Shown: in pieces, positions 10,591 to 22,055 of the stretch
How positions within the stretch are numbered: position 1 is the first letter of the stretch
How the letters are laid out: every line of letters starts with the position of its first letter
Assembly (NCBI GenBank): GCA_034336665.1
Contig: CM067589.1
Span: 826,765 to 890,764 of the forward strand
Origin: Luscinia megarhynchos
Taxonomy: Eukaryota > Chordata > Aves > Passeriformes > Turdidae
Length of the DNA: 64,000 bases
Reading direction: 5' to 3'
The notes under the pieces: generated by a model
Seen by the model: the letters and a program-made list of their open reading frames with translations, nothing else
Database searches by the model: none
What the model was told of the DNA's origin: nothing
Made by a program: the position numbers and the translations under genes

Positions 10591-11645
10591 GGGGTTTGAG
10601 GTGGGTTTGTTGTGGGTTTAGGTTTTTTTAATGGGTTTTCAGGTTTTATTTTTGGGGATTTTGAGGTTTTATTTTGGGGGTTTTGAGGTTTTATTTTTTG
10701 AGTTTTTAGGGGGAGTTTTTTGAGTTTTCAGGTTTTATTTTTGGAATTTTCAGGTTTTATTTGTGAGGTTTTGAGGTTTTATTTTTGAGTTTTCAGGGGG
10801 AGTTTTTTGAGTTTTCAGGTTTTATTTTTGGGGGTTTGAGGTTTTTATTTTTGGGGGTTTGAGATTTTATTTTTGGGATTTTCAGGTTTTATTTGTGGGA
10901 TTTTGAGGTTTATTTTTGGAGTTTTCAGGTTTTATTTGTGAGGTTTTGAGGTTTTATTTTTTGCGTTTTTAGGGGGAGTTTTTTGAGTTTTCAGGTTTTA
11001 TTTTTGGGGTTTTCAGGTTTTATTTTTGGAATTTTCAGGCTTTATTTTTGGGGTTTTCAGGTTTTATTTGTGAGCTTTTGAGGTTTTATCTGCTGAGTTT
11101 TCAGGTGGAGTTGTTGGAGTTTTCAGGTTTTATTTTTGGGGTTTTAAGGTTTTATTTCTGGGATTTTAAGGTTTTATTTTGTGGATTTTTAGGTTTTATT
11201 TGTGAGGTTTTGAGGTTTTATTTTTTTTTTGAGTTTTCACGGGGAGTTTTTGGGTTTTCAGGTTTTATTTGTGGAGTTTTGAGGTTTTATTTTTGGGATT
11301 TTCAGGTTTTATTTCTGGTGTTTTGAAGTTTTATTTCTGGTGTTTTGAGGTTTTATTTTTGGGGTTTTAAGGTTTTATTTTTGGGGTTCTAAGGTTTTAT
11401 TTCTGGGATTTTAAGGTTTTATTTTGTGGATTTTTAGGTTTTATTTGTGAGGTTTTGAGGTTTTATTTTTTTGAGTTTTTAGGGGGAGTTTTTTGAGTTT
11501 TCAGGTTTTATTTGTGGCGTTTTAGGTTTTTATTTTTGGTGTTTTCTGGTTTTAGTTTTGGGATTTTGAGGTTTTATTTCTGGTGTTTTGAGGTTTTATT
11601 TTTGGGGTTTTGAGGTTTTTTATGGGATTTTGAGGGTTTTTTTGT
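10591..11645. repeat. About 20-bp G/T-rich minisatellite
   Basis: Roughly 50 units of GGTTTTATTTTTGGGG alternate with TTTTGAGG or TTTTCAGG. Strong strand asymmetry: the + strand is almost free of C. Confidence 0.94.
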
Positions 11646-12295
11646 GGTTTGGCACAGACTAAACTGAGGGCGAGGTTGGGAATAAACTTTTCCCATCTCT
11701 GCACGACAGAAATGATAAATTTATGATTTTATTCACATTTTTGACGCCTTCCCACAACTTTTTGGGATATACTCATAAACAGACATTAAATAAAAACATC
11801 ATCGGGATGACATTTTGTTACTTCAATAAATCCAATGCATCAATATTATATTAATTAATGCATTTATTACCATGGCAATATTAATAATTTATATTAATGA
11901 TTATATTGATATTTATCCTTACACTTCATAGAATGTATTAATAAAGTGATTTTTTAAAAAAGTGATAAAAACATTTCATTTAAACCTCTCAGGCAAGCTC
12001 GCAGAGGATAAGATTTTAATTATGATTTTAATTGAAGGGTTTAATTAATATTTCTACATGGTTTTCCCACCACGGGAAACGCCGGAATAAATTCCAGAGG
12101 AATTTGGAAATGCTGAGAACCGACCCGACTCCAAAAATAAAGAAAATTCAAATATTGGGGGATCAAGCCACAAGTTTTTGCACCACAAATCCCCTGAGGC
12201 GCTCCAGGGATTTTCCAGGGATTTTTTGGGGAAACGAGTGAAAAAGGACCCGGAAAATTCAACCCTGCAAGGTCCTGGTTTAACAGGAGAATATT
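11646..12295. other. Unique AT-rich stretch, no gene seen
   Basis: Non-repetitive AT-rich DNA (11750-12000), then ordinary mixed sequence. No gene recognised. Confidence 0.45.
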
Positions 12296-12595
12296 AAATT
12301 CAAATTTAAAACAGGGAATATTAAATATTTTATCCATTTCGGAAATGGAATTCTAGCAGTGTTAAAAACAGGGAATATTAAACATTTTATCCATTCTGGA
12401 AAAGGAATTCCAGCGGTGTTAAAAACAGGGAATATTAAATATTTTATCCACTTTGGAAAAGGAATTCCAGCGGTGTTAAAAACAGGGAATGTTAAGTATT
12501 TTATCCTTTTTGGAAATAGAATTCCAGCGGTGTTAAAACCAGGGAATATTAAATATTTTATCCACATTGGAAATGGAATTCCAGCGCCTCTGGCT
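12296..12595. repeat. 59-60-bp tandem repeat, five copies
   Basis: Five well-conserved units contain GTTAAAAACAGGGAATATTA, TTTTATCCA and GGAATTCCAGCG. Confidence 0.95.
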
Positions 12596-12809
12596 GCCTG
12601 GATTTATTTATTCCTTAGGCGGGACCAGCACGTTTTAATCCACCTGCAGCTGGGTTATTCATGGCTTATTTCTGCTGCCGTAAATCAGATTTTTCCAGCC
12701 CCGACAAGAATTCCTGCTGCCGTCCTCAGCCAGGGGTGAAACCTGCGGGGCTCTGACCCCAAAAATGTCCCGGAACCCCCCGGGACAAGAACCCAAATCC
12801 TCCCTGTTT

Positions 12810-13262
12810 GGGAAAGGGGAAAGGAGAAAGGGAAAGGGGGAAATGGAATGGAAAAGGGGAAAGGGAAAAGGGAAAAGGAAAGAAAAAGGGAAAGGGGGAA
12901 ATGGAATGGAAAAGGGGAAAGGGAAAAGGGAAAAGGAAAGAAAAAGGGAAAGGGGGAAATGGAAGAAAAAAAGGGGAAAGGGAAAGGACATAGGACAAAG
13001 GAAAAGGCAAAGGACAAAAGAAAAGGAAAAAAGGAAAGGAAAACAAGGAAAAATAAGGACAATAAGAAGGACAACGGAAAATAAAAAGGAAGGAGAAGGA
13101 GGAGAAGGAGAAGGAGAAAGAAGGAGGAGAAGGAGGGAAAGAGAAGAAGGAGAAAACTAAAAAGGAAGAGGAGGAAAAGGAAAATGAAAAGGAAAATGGA
13201 AAGGAAGAAAAAGGTAGAAAAGGGAAAAGGAAGGAGAAGGAAGGAGAAGGAAGGAGAAGCCG
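12810..13262. repeat. Polypurine AAAGGGG / AAGGAGAAGG tract
   Basis: Over 440 bp almost purely A/G on the + strand. Two near-identical blocks of about 60 bp lie at 12845-12900 and 12905-12960. Translation into Lys/Gly/Glu-rich or Phe/Pro/Ser-rich strings is an artefact. Confidence 0.93.
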
Positions 13263-13529
13263 GGGCCGTGCCCGTGGGAAGCAGGATGAGGAGCGGCCGC
13301 TGCGGCTGGCGAGGCGACAATCGCGACATCGCGGGGATTGCCGCGTCCGGCGCGAGCAGCTCGGGCTCTCCTCCTGCAGATCCACCCCCCGCTCCTGCCG
13401 GAATTCTGGCATCCCCCAGATCCTCTCCCCGTTCCCGCAGGAATCCCTTCCCGGACCCCCGGACCCAGCGGTGCCGGGAATGCGGCGCGGGGGAACTGCC
13501 AGGGGGGAAATCCCGGGATTTGGGGTTCG

Positions 13530-14212
13530 GGTGTCACTCCTGGAGCCCCCGGAACCCCCAGAACCCCTGGAGCCTCTGGAACCCCCAGAGACCCCAAAAC
13601 CCCTGGAGCTTCTGGAACTCCTGGAACCTCTGGAGCCCCCTAAACTCTCAGAGCCTTGGAGCCTCTGGAACCCCCAGAGACCCTAAAAATCCCTGGAGCC
13701 TCTGGAAATCCTGGAACCCCTGAAACTCCTGGAATTCCTGAAACCTCTGGAGCCTTCAGCGCCCCCCGAGCCTCCAGAGCCTTGGAGCACCTGGAGCCTC
13801 GGGAATTCTTGGGGTCCCTGGAGCCCCTGGAACCTCGGGAATTCCTGGGGTCCCTGGAGCCCCTGGAACCTCGGGAATTCTTGGGGTCCCTGGAGCCCCT
13901 GGAGCCTCGGGAATTCTTGGGGTCCCTGGAGCCCCTGGAGCCTCGGGAATTCTTGGGGTCCCTGGAGCCCCTGGAACCTCGGGAATTCTTGGGGTCCCTG
14001 GAGTCTACAGAGTCCTTGGAGTCCCCAAAGCCCCTGGAGTCCCTGGAACCCCTAGAGTCCTGGAGATCCCCGAACCCCCAAACCCCTGGAGCCCCTGGAA
14101 CCTCGGGAATCCCTGGAGCGCTTGGAGTTCCTGGAGCACCCGGAGCCCCCGGAATCCTTGGAGCCCCCCAAGCCCCCGGAGCCCCCGGAGCCCCCCAGCA
14201 GCGGCTGCAGCC
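13530..14212. repeat. 36-bp minisatellite with nine-base sub-phrasing
   Basis: The core (13790-14010) is six copies of a 36-bp unit containing CTGGAGCCCCTGGAACCTCG and GGAATTCTTGGGGTCC, flanked by degenerate CCTGGAGCC phrases. The multiple-of-three unit makes collagen-like Gly-Xaa-Yaa strings on the minus strand. Confidence 0.95.
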
Positions 14213-14394
14213 CGAGGAGGGAATGGGGAGACTCGGGAGCGTCCCCCGTTCCCTCCCTCCTCCTCCCTCCTCCTCCCCGCAATAAGGAAAGGCACGAAGG
14301 GTGGGGAAGGACGGACTTTGACACCCCCGCCCTCCCTGTGCCCCCTCCCGGGGCCAGAGCAGGGCAGGGCGGGGCGGGGGTGGCACTCAGGGTC

Positions 14395-14640
14395 ACCCCG
14401 GGAGGGGACAGCAGCCCGGGAGGGGACAGCACCCCCCGGGAGGGGACAGCAGCCCGGGAGGGGACAGCAGCCCCCGGGAGGGGACAGCGCCCCCCGGGAG
14501 GGGACAGCACCCCCCGGGAGGGGACAGCAGCCCGGGAGGGGACAGCAGCCCCCGGGAGGGGACAGCAGCCCCCGGGAGGGGACAGCACCACCCCGGGAGG
14601 GGACAGCACCCCCCCGGAGGGGACAGCACCCCGGGGACAC
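14395..14640. repeat. 18-20-bp GC-rich minisatellite
   Basis: About 13 units of GGGAGGGGACAGCAGCCCCC with small length variants. Confidence 0.95.
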
Positions 14641-14779
14641 CGCCAGGGCCACCCCGGGGGTCCCTGCGAGGCTCGGGGCGCCCTCGGCGCACCCCGGGGT
14701 GCTCCGGGGGGGCTTCGCTGCCCTTCCCGTGCAATTCCCAACTCCCTGGGGTGGGAGAGGGAGGAGGGGGACACCAGGA

Positions 14780-14860
14780 GCTCTGCAGCCCCAGTTTGGC
14801 CCCAGAGTGTTCCCAGTTCCCCCAGTTTGGCCCCAGAGCGTTCCCAGTTCCCCGGAATTC
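14780..14860. repeat. Short tandem duplication, about 33 bp
   Basis: Two to three copies of CCCAGTTTGGCCCCAGAG plus GTTCCCAGTTCC. Confidence 0.85.
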
Positions 14861-15123
14861 CCGTTTTGGCTTCTATTCCCGGTCCTTGGCTGTTGCTGCT
14901 CCCGCCTCCCTCTGGGATCTCAAAGTGGACTCAAGGAGACGGAGGAGAGCCTGGAACTGGGGAGGAAATGGGGAGAACTGGGGAGGAACTGGGATTGTGA
15001 AAAGCCTTCAGGGTGGGGCCGTGTCCGTCTGTCCCCCGCAATGTCACAGCCCAGTTTTGGTGACGCTCGGAGCCTTTTCCAGGCTGAATCCTCACCGGGA
15101 ATCACCCTCAGACCCGCCTGGCA

Positions 15124-15222
15124 GCGACAGTGACAGTGACAGTGACAGTGACAGTGACAGTGACGGTGACAGTGACAGTGACAGTGACAGTGACAGTGAC
15201 CGTGACAGTGACAGTGACAATG
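15124..15222. repeat. (GTGACA)n microsatellite
   Basis: About 16 hexamer units with rare GTGACG/GTGACC variants. It reads as Asp-Ser or Thr-Val repeats, an artefact. Confidence 0.97.
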
Positions 15223-16140
15223 ACACACGGATCAATTCCCCGGGAATTGCAGGAATGTCCTGACAATCGAGCATCACAAACTCCCAGCAGGGCTCTGGAA
15301 TCCCCATTCCTGAAGCGATAATCCCGACTCTGGATCCCTCAGCGGGTTGGGGAAGGCAGGAAAAGCCCAGAAAAAGCGGCACTTGGACGCTTATTTATTT
15401 ATAACGTTTTTGGATGGACTAAAAAAGCACTTAGACTCTTTTATTTATTTACTTATTTATTTTTCTGGATGCACAGAGCTGTCCCTGAAAGTCAAACCAT
15501 TTAATTCCAGCTGGAAAAGCAGCGATGCTGCACCTCTCGTGGGGCAGCCCTGAGGATGTTCACACCCCAATTTCACCCAAACCTCTGTCCTGGAGGCCTG
15601 GGGATGTTTTTTGGGGATAATTTCAATTCCATGAAGGCCTGGGGACCTCATTGCTGCAGGTTTGGGGTGATCCCTGCCCAGCCTGGGGCTGGGAGCAGCC
15701 GTGGATCACCCTGCCAGGATTTTCTGAGAGCTCTCAGAATGTGGAAACTCTCCAGGTAGGAATCAGGGCCTGGCACTTGCTGGGATTTCTGGAGTTCTCA
15801 GTGCCAGAATTGCTGGAATTGCTGCCCTCAGGTGGAATCTCTGAGCAGGAAGGAGCGAAAATCCCGCCCAGAGCAGCCGGGCTGGGGCAGAGGCACTGCC
15901 GGCCCTTCCCTCGGAGTTTTAGCAGCAGGGAAGAGAATTCCTCCTGTTCCACATCCAGGATGGGATGGATCCCGGGCAGGGATGGAAGAGCAGCTCCTGA
16001 GCTGCCTGGGGACCACCAGAGTCACCTCGTGCAGGGAACATCCGTGGGAGCAGCGACAAAACCCGGCGGGTTCCACCCAAAACCAGGGATCCCCTCCGGC
16101 CCCTCTGTGCTGGGACCACTCACGGGTGGGGAGGGAGAGA
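15223..16140. other. Unique stretch, no gene recognised
   Basis: About 0.9 kb of ordinary mixed-composition sequence, among the least repetitive of the first 17 kb. Several open frames run through it, but none shows family motifs or a consistent start and splice structure. Confidence 0.45.
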
Positions 16141-16212
16141 TCCGTGGGTGGATGGAGGGATGATGGGTGGATCCATGGACGATGGATGGATGATGGGTGG
16201 ATCCATGGATCC
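16141..16212. repeat. GGATGGATGATGGGTGGATCCAT-type short repeat
   Basis: Three short copies of ATGATGGGTGGATCCATGGA-like units. Confidence 0.85.
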
Positions 16213-16224
16213 AAGAAACCCCCC

Positions 16225-17050
16225 TAAGACTGGAATCCACGCACTCGCCCTAAAAACTGATCCAAGCAAAACCCCCGGGTCTGGAACCACCCCAAATCTG
16301 AATAAACAAACCCTCCGAGTCTGGAATCACCCCAAAATCTCTCCCTAAAACCGGATCCAATAAAACCTCTCGGGTCTGGAATCTCCCCAAAAACGGATCC
16401 AACAAAACCCAGATCCAGAATCACCCCACATCCACCTCAAAAGCTCATTGAACCCCCGGGTCTGGAGTCACCCCAAAATCTCTCCCCAAAACCGGCTCCA
16501 AGTAAACCCCAGGATCTGGAATCCCCAGACCCACCCCAAAATCTGATCCAACAAAACCCCCGGGTCTGGAACCACCCCAAATCTGAATAAACAAACCCCC
16601 AAATCTCTCCCTAAAACCGGGATCCAATAAAACCTCTCGGGTCTGGAATCTCCCCCAAAAAAGATCCAACAAAACCCTAAAATCTCTCCCCAAAACCGGC
16701 ACCAACAAACCTCCCTAAGACTGGAATCCACACGCTCACCCCAAAAACTGATCCAGCAAAACCCCCGGATCTTGAATCACCCCAAAAACTGATCCAGCAA
16801 AACCCAGGGTCTGGAATTACCCCAAAATTCCTCCCCAAAACCGGAACCCAGCAAACCCCGCTGGTCTGGAACCTCCCCAAATAAAGGATCAAACAAAACC
16901 CCAAAATCTCTCCCCAAAACCGGCTCCAAGCAAACCCCAGGATCTCGAATCCCCACACCCACCCCCAAAATCTGATTGAACAATCCCGCCGGGTCTGGAA
17001 TCACCCCAAAAACGGATCCAACAAAACCCCCAAGTCTGGGATCCCCAGAC
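16225..17050. repeat. About 55-65-bp minisatellite
   Basis: About 14 degenerate units share GTCTGGAATCACCCCAAAA, TCTCCCCAAAACCGG and ATCCAACAAAACCCC. Confidence 0.93.
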
Positions 17051-19540
17051 CCGCCCCGAAAGCGGCGCCGGCAGCAGCCGGGCCGGGCTCTCTGTTCCCC
17101 TGCCAGCGATTCCTTCAAAGGATCCCCCAAAAATCCGCCCCGAATTCCAAATTCGGGAGAGAAAATCCAAAAATCCGCACGGAGTTACCGGGGCTGCCCG
17201 CGGGGTGGGGAAGGAGAGGCCGGAGCTGAGGAGAGAAGTGCGGGGAAAAAATAATAATAATTGAAAAAACAGATAAAAGATCAAAACGATCAAAAATATT
17301 CGCCTTGATTTGATTTTTTCCTCCCCGAAATATTGCCAGAACCAGCGAGCAAAGAGCCGGGCTCCCTTCCAGACCCAGAATCCAATTTTCCAGCCATTGA
17401 TTATTTCCAAACGTGAAGTCTTTAAGTAGATCCAATTTTTTTTTAATATTATTTTTTTTCCTCCTCTTCAAACTCCTTTGGGGTTTGGATTTGGTTTGAT
17501 TTTTTTTTTTTTTTATTTTGTATTTTGTAAGGTCGGTTCGGATTCAATCGCTTTTAAAAAAATAATTAGAATCACAGACTTTTAAAAAGCTGTTCCAGCG
17601 GTTTTCCAGGCTCCAGATGGGATAAATATTAAATGGATCCTATGGAGAATAAAATAAAAAAATGGCTGCAAACTGATAAGAGCGTTTGATGATTTTCCTG
17701 TCGCTCATTGGAAGAGGAATTGGTGAAAAAATCCGATTTTTTTCCTTTAAGATAAACCCGTTGCTCTTGCTTTAAACACAGAAATTTTCTCCGTAAAATC
17801 GCGGCAGAAGGAAAATTTTATTATCGGATTGGAAATCGCGTTTTTCAACAGCTCCAGAGGCAAAACCTGCTCGAAATTTGCCGCGGTCTTAAAAGCAAAA
17901 AATGAAAAAATGGAATAAATGAACCGAGGGGGATTTTTTGGGGTGAAAAAAGGAGAAATTCTCTCCGGGCAGCGTCCGGGGACAAAGCCGCGCTCACCGG
18001 GAATCCTCGGGAACGGGGATAAAATTCAATTTATAAAAACACAATTGACAAAATTCCAATTGACAAAAATCCGATGGACAAAATTCCAATTTTGGCTCCG
18101 TCTCTGGGTTTTTCGCGCCGATCTCTCTCCACCTTTTCTTTTTTTTTTTCTGCGTTAAAAACAATAAATCAAAGGGAACTAAAAGGAAAAACTCGCAGGG
18201 AAATCCTCAGCGCTAAAACCCCAAATAAATGGAATTAAAGGAGCTGGAAAATCGCAGGAAAATCTCCCAAACCCGCTGATCCAAATTCAGCCACAAACTG
18301 GGAAAAATCCGATTATTTTTCCCCAAAACGCCGCGGCCCCGGGAGCTCGGAATTCTCAAAGCTTTTAACTTTCAACTTGGCCTTGACCTCGCGGCTGCAG
18401 CGCGACCTTTTCGCGCCGGGAATGGGGCGAGACCCTCGGCAAACAGCGGCGGGGCTGGGAGGGAAAAAAGTGAAAAAAAAATTAAAATGGGGTTAAACTG
18501 CGCTGGGAGGGATAAAAAAATTCAGCTTTGGAAGGTTGGGGTTGGGGGGATTTTGGGGGTTTTTAATTTGATTTTTTTTGTCCCCTGCGGAAATTGAATT
18601 TTTGGTTTTTACTTGTTCTGGTTTTTTTTTCTGCGGAAATGGAATTTTTGGATTTTTTGGTTTTTAGTTAATTTTTTTCCCCCCTGCGGAAATAGAATTT
18701 TTGGATTTTTGATTTTTGCTTGATTTTCTTTTCCCCCCTGCGGAAACTGAATTTTTTAATGTTTGATATTTTACCTGATTTTTTTCCGCGAGTGAGGAGA
18801 TGGCGAATTTTTTTCGGGCTGGATTTTAGGGTTGTGTTTGGGGCGTTAATTGGGATTTTCCCCGCCTGCCACCATCGCTCCTAATCCTCATTTCCTTCCG
18901 ATTTCTGTCCCTGCGGCTCCTCCGGGTCGTGGTTTGGCGGCCCAAAGAAAAGGGGATTTTTTATTGCGGATTTTCGGTCAAAAAGCAGAAATCTCTGGGC
19001 TCATCCACACCCGGGAAAAGCTGAAGCCGCTTTTGGGGGAATTTCCACAAAGCTTTTCCCAAGCGCGATTTTCGGGAAGAAAACAGAGGGAAAAAGGAAA
19101 AAACCAAAAATCTGTTTGCAGCATGAATAGAGAAAATTTAAAAATACTCAGGTGGTTTAACAGCCAGTATGGTTATTATTAGATTAAATAATTATTTTAT
19201 TCACCGCAAATTTTCCAGATTTTAAGTCCTTTCCCTTTTCTCCACCTGCCCGGAACCCCAAAGGAATTTTCTGCTTTATTTTTCCCCCCTCACTTTTCCA
19301 AAACCTTTTTCTTTGGATATTTCCAGGGCCCGGCGTCGCTTTGGATTTTTCCAGCAGCTCTACAGGGATTTTTGGGTTTTTTTTGGGATATCAGAGGCCG
19401 ATTTTCCCGTCTCTCCTGACTTTCAGCGCTGTCCCCAGGGGATAAAATTGGGATTTTTGTGGGGGTGAAGTCGCTGAGGAGGGGCAGGATGAAGCCGGGA
19501 TGGATGGAAGGCCCTAAATTAAAAATTAAAAATTAAAAAA
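17051..19540. other. Largely unique DNA upstream of HOXB13
   Basis: This 2.5 kb is mostly non-repetitive and keeps mixed composition, unlike its neighbours. TTTCGCGCC (E2F-type) occurs at 18111-18119 and again at 18409-18417. A GC-rich patch around 18330-18450 contains TTGGCCTTGACCTCG. A loose GCGGAAATTGAATTTTTGG repeat (three to four units) lies at 18585-18760. It probably holds 5' regulatory DNA of HOXB13; no exon was recognised. Confidence 0.45.
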
Positions 19541-19744
19541 TAAAGGTGTTTTCAGTCCAAGCCCGGATTTTTCTGCTGCCCTTCCTGATTTCCCTCTCCT
19601 TGCCTCCCTCATTTTTTTCTCCTCCATTTCCCCACCTCCGCCTTCCCCACACGATTTTTATTTTTCATTTCCAAGAAGCCGCTCAGGAGCCACCTCCGTG
19701 TCCCCTCCTCCTCCTCCTCCTCTTCCTCCTCCTCCTCTCCTCTC

Positions 19745-19911
19745 CCAATAAAATCATTTTCGCAATTTCTCCAGCGCTTTATTGAGCCTGCAGGATTTTT
19801 TTTTTTTTTTTTAAGAGCGCTGGGTTGGATTTTTCCTCCCCTCCTGTTTTTTTTTTTTTCTTCTTTTTTTCTTTTTTTTTTTTTTTTATTTCCCCTCCAA
19901 CACCAACCAAT
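19745..19911 (+). promoter_or_regulatory. HOXB13: Candidate HOXB13 proximal promoter
   Basis: CCAATAAA at 19745-19752 matches the preferred posterior (class 13) Hox binding sequence, suggesting possible autoregulation. A CCAAT box lies at 19907-19911, about 145 bp before the chosen ATG. Between them are long T-runs (19797-19812 and 19847-19889). No TATA box is evident. Motifs are seen; function is inferred. Confidence 0.4.
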
Positions 19912-20052
19912 GAGCAAAACCTCCACCCTTCGCGTCAGGCCGGCCCCGAACCAAAACCGGCTCTGGGGGAGCCGCTCGCCGCCTTTTTGCACCGATCCGG
20001 GGGACCCCCCTCGGGCAGCGCCCCCAACCTCTCCCCATGCCCCGCGACCCCC

Positions 20053-20599
20053 ATGCAGCCCCCGGGCCTCGAGGGGCTCCTGGCTCCGGGCGGCTTCAGC
20101 GCCCAGCCCCGGGCGCTGCTTCCCTCCCCCCTCCTCCTCCTGCTGCTGCTGCCCCTTCGCCCCCCCGCCATGAACCCCGGCTTCCCCCCGGAGGCGCCCC
20201 CCGAGCCCCCCAAAGCGCCGCCGGGCTCGGCCCCGCTGCCCTACGGCTACTTCGGCAGCGGTTTCTACTCGTGCCGCGTGGCTCGGGGCTCGCTCAAAGC
20301 CCCCGCGGCCGCCGCGGGCCCGTTCCCGCCTGAGAAATTCCTGGAGGCTCCCGGGGGAAGCGGAGAGGATTTCCAGAGCCGCCCGGCCGAGTTCGCCTTT
20401 TACCCGGGCTACGGAGCCGCCTACCAGCCCGTGGGCGGCTACCTGGACCTGGCGCTGGGCGAGCCCCGCCACGAGCCGCTGCTGCCCGGGGACGGCGGCT
20501 TCCAGCAGCCCTGGGCGCTGCCCGCGGGCTGGGGCGGCCAGATGTGCTGCGCCAGGGAGCAGGGCCAGGCCGCCTTCCTGCTCAAACCCGCCTTCGCAG
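20053..20599 (+). CDS. HOXB13: Homeobox protein HOXB13, exon 1
   Basis: This exon encodes about 182 residues and ends with one base of a split codon (CGCAG then GTAAAA; GT at 20600). It carries the Hox13 N-terminal domain: EGLLAPGG near the start, PYGYFGSGFYSCRV from residue 63, EFAFYPGYGAAYQPVGGYLD from about residue 113, GEPRHEPLLPGD, then WALPAGW and QMCC up to LLKPAF at about 176. These follow the HOXB13 order and wording (for example YPGY and SQMCC-like), not HOXA13, HOXC13 or HOXD13. The ATG at 20053 is chosen because the EGLLxxGG block follows it; an upstream in-frame ATG at 19825 only reads through T-runs. Oddities are a run of seven leucines (20131-20151) in a Pro-rich linker and very high GC3. 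HOXB13 is a nuclear transcription factor patterning the posterior body. Confidence 0.95.
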
Positions 20600-20743
20600 G
20601 TAAAAGCCACCCCGCGGGGCGGAAAGGGTTAAAATGGTCGCGGTTTGGGGGGGGTTCCGTTGGGTTTTTGGGGTTGGGTTTGTTGGTGGGGTTGTTCACG
20701 GTGTAGTGGGGAGGTGGAGGGTTGGGGTTCATGAAATAATGAT

Positions 20744-20797
20744 AATTAAATTAAATTAAATTAAATTAAATTAAATTAAATTAAATTAAATTAAATT
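20744..20797. repeat. (TTAAA)n microsatellite
   Basis: About ten pure TTAAA units in the HOXB13 intron. Confidence 0.97.
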
Positions 20798-20844
20798 TAT
20801 CACGGCCATGTCTAACTCCGAGGCAGAAGGGGATTGGTGCAGGC

Positions 20845-22055
20845 TCAAGTGATCAATTATCGGGGTTCAAGTAATCAATTATCGGGGTTCAGGTGATCAA
20901 TTATAGGAATTCAGATTATCAGTTATCGGAATTCAGATGATCAATTATCAGAATTCATATTATCAATTATCAGGGTTCAGATGATCAATTATCGGAATTC
21001 AGATGATCAGTTATTGGGATTCCGATTATCATTTATCAGGATTCAAAGGATCTTTTATCGGAATTCAGATGATAATTTATAGGAGTTCAGATGATCAGTT
21101 ATTTGGGTTCAGATGATCAATTATCGGAATTCAGATGATCATTTATAGGAGTTCAGATGATCAATTATCGGGATTCAAACGATCATTGGGGAAGATTCCA
21201 ATGATCCCTTACCAGAACTCCGATAATCAATTATCGGGGTTCAGATGATCAGTTATTGAGGTTCAGGTGATCAATTATTGGTATTCAGTTGATCATTTAT
21301 TAGAATTCAGATGATCATTTATAGGAGTTCAGATGATCAATTATCGCGATTCAAATGATCACTGATCAAGACTCAAATGATCACTTACCGGAATTCAGAT
21401 GATCAATTATCGGAAATCAGATGATCAATTATCGGAAATCAGATGATCAATTACCGGGGTTCAGATGATCATTTATCGGGATTTAGATGATCATTTATCA
21501 GGATCAATTACCAAAGCTCAGATGATCAGTTATTGAGGTTCAGATGATCAATTATTGGGGTTCAGATGATCATTTATAAGACTTCAAATGATCAGTTATC
21601 GGGATTCAAACGATCATTGATGAAGATTCAAATGATCATTTTCCAGAATTCAGATGATCATTTATCGGGGTTCAGATGATCAATTATCGGGGTTCAGATG
21701 ATCAATTATCGGAATTCAGATGATCATTTATCGGGGTTCAGATGATAATTTATAGGAGTTCAAATGATCAATTATCGGGATTCAAATGATCATCGGTCAG
21801 AATTCCGATGATCAATTATCAGAATTCAGATGATCATTTATAGGAGTTCAAATGATCAATTATCGGGGTTCCGATGATCAATTATCGGGGTTCAGCCGAT
21901 CAATTATCGGCGCTCAGATGATCAATTATCGGGATTCCGATGATCAATTATCGGGGCTCAGATGATCAATTATCGGGGTCCAGCCGATCAATTATCGGGA
22001 TTCCGATGATCATCGATGGGGATTAAAAGGATCATTTATCGGGGTGTAGGTGACG
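20845..22055. repeat. About 21-bp minisatellite with TGATCA and TTATC in each unit
   Basis: Roughly 55 copies of TTCAGATGATCAATTATCGG with point variants. Each unit carries a GATC palindrome and a GATAA-type core on the minus strand. Confidence 0.97.

Noticed and set aside
13640..14386. Collagen-like Gly-Xaa-Yaa open frame on the minus strand
   Set aside because: It is a 36-bp minisatellite with nine-base sub-phrasing; three or more frames are open on both strands, and there is no signal peptide, splice structure or non-repeat domain.
14122..15133. Open frames of 270-290 codons through 14.1-15.1 kb
   Set aside because: More than half is the minisatellites at 13.53-14.21 and 14.40-14.64 kb. 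The rest lacks conserved motifs, and competing frames are equally open.
19825..20052. N-terminal extension of HOXB13 from the in-frame ATG at 19825
   Set aside because: The extension reads through long T-runs (poly-Phe) and shows no Hox13 N-terminal features. Similarity begins after the ATG at 20053.
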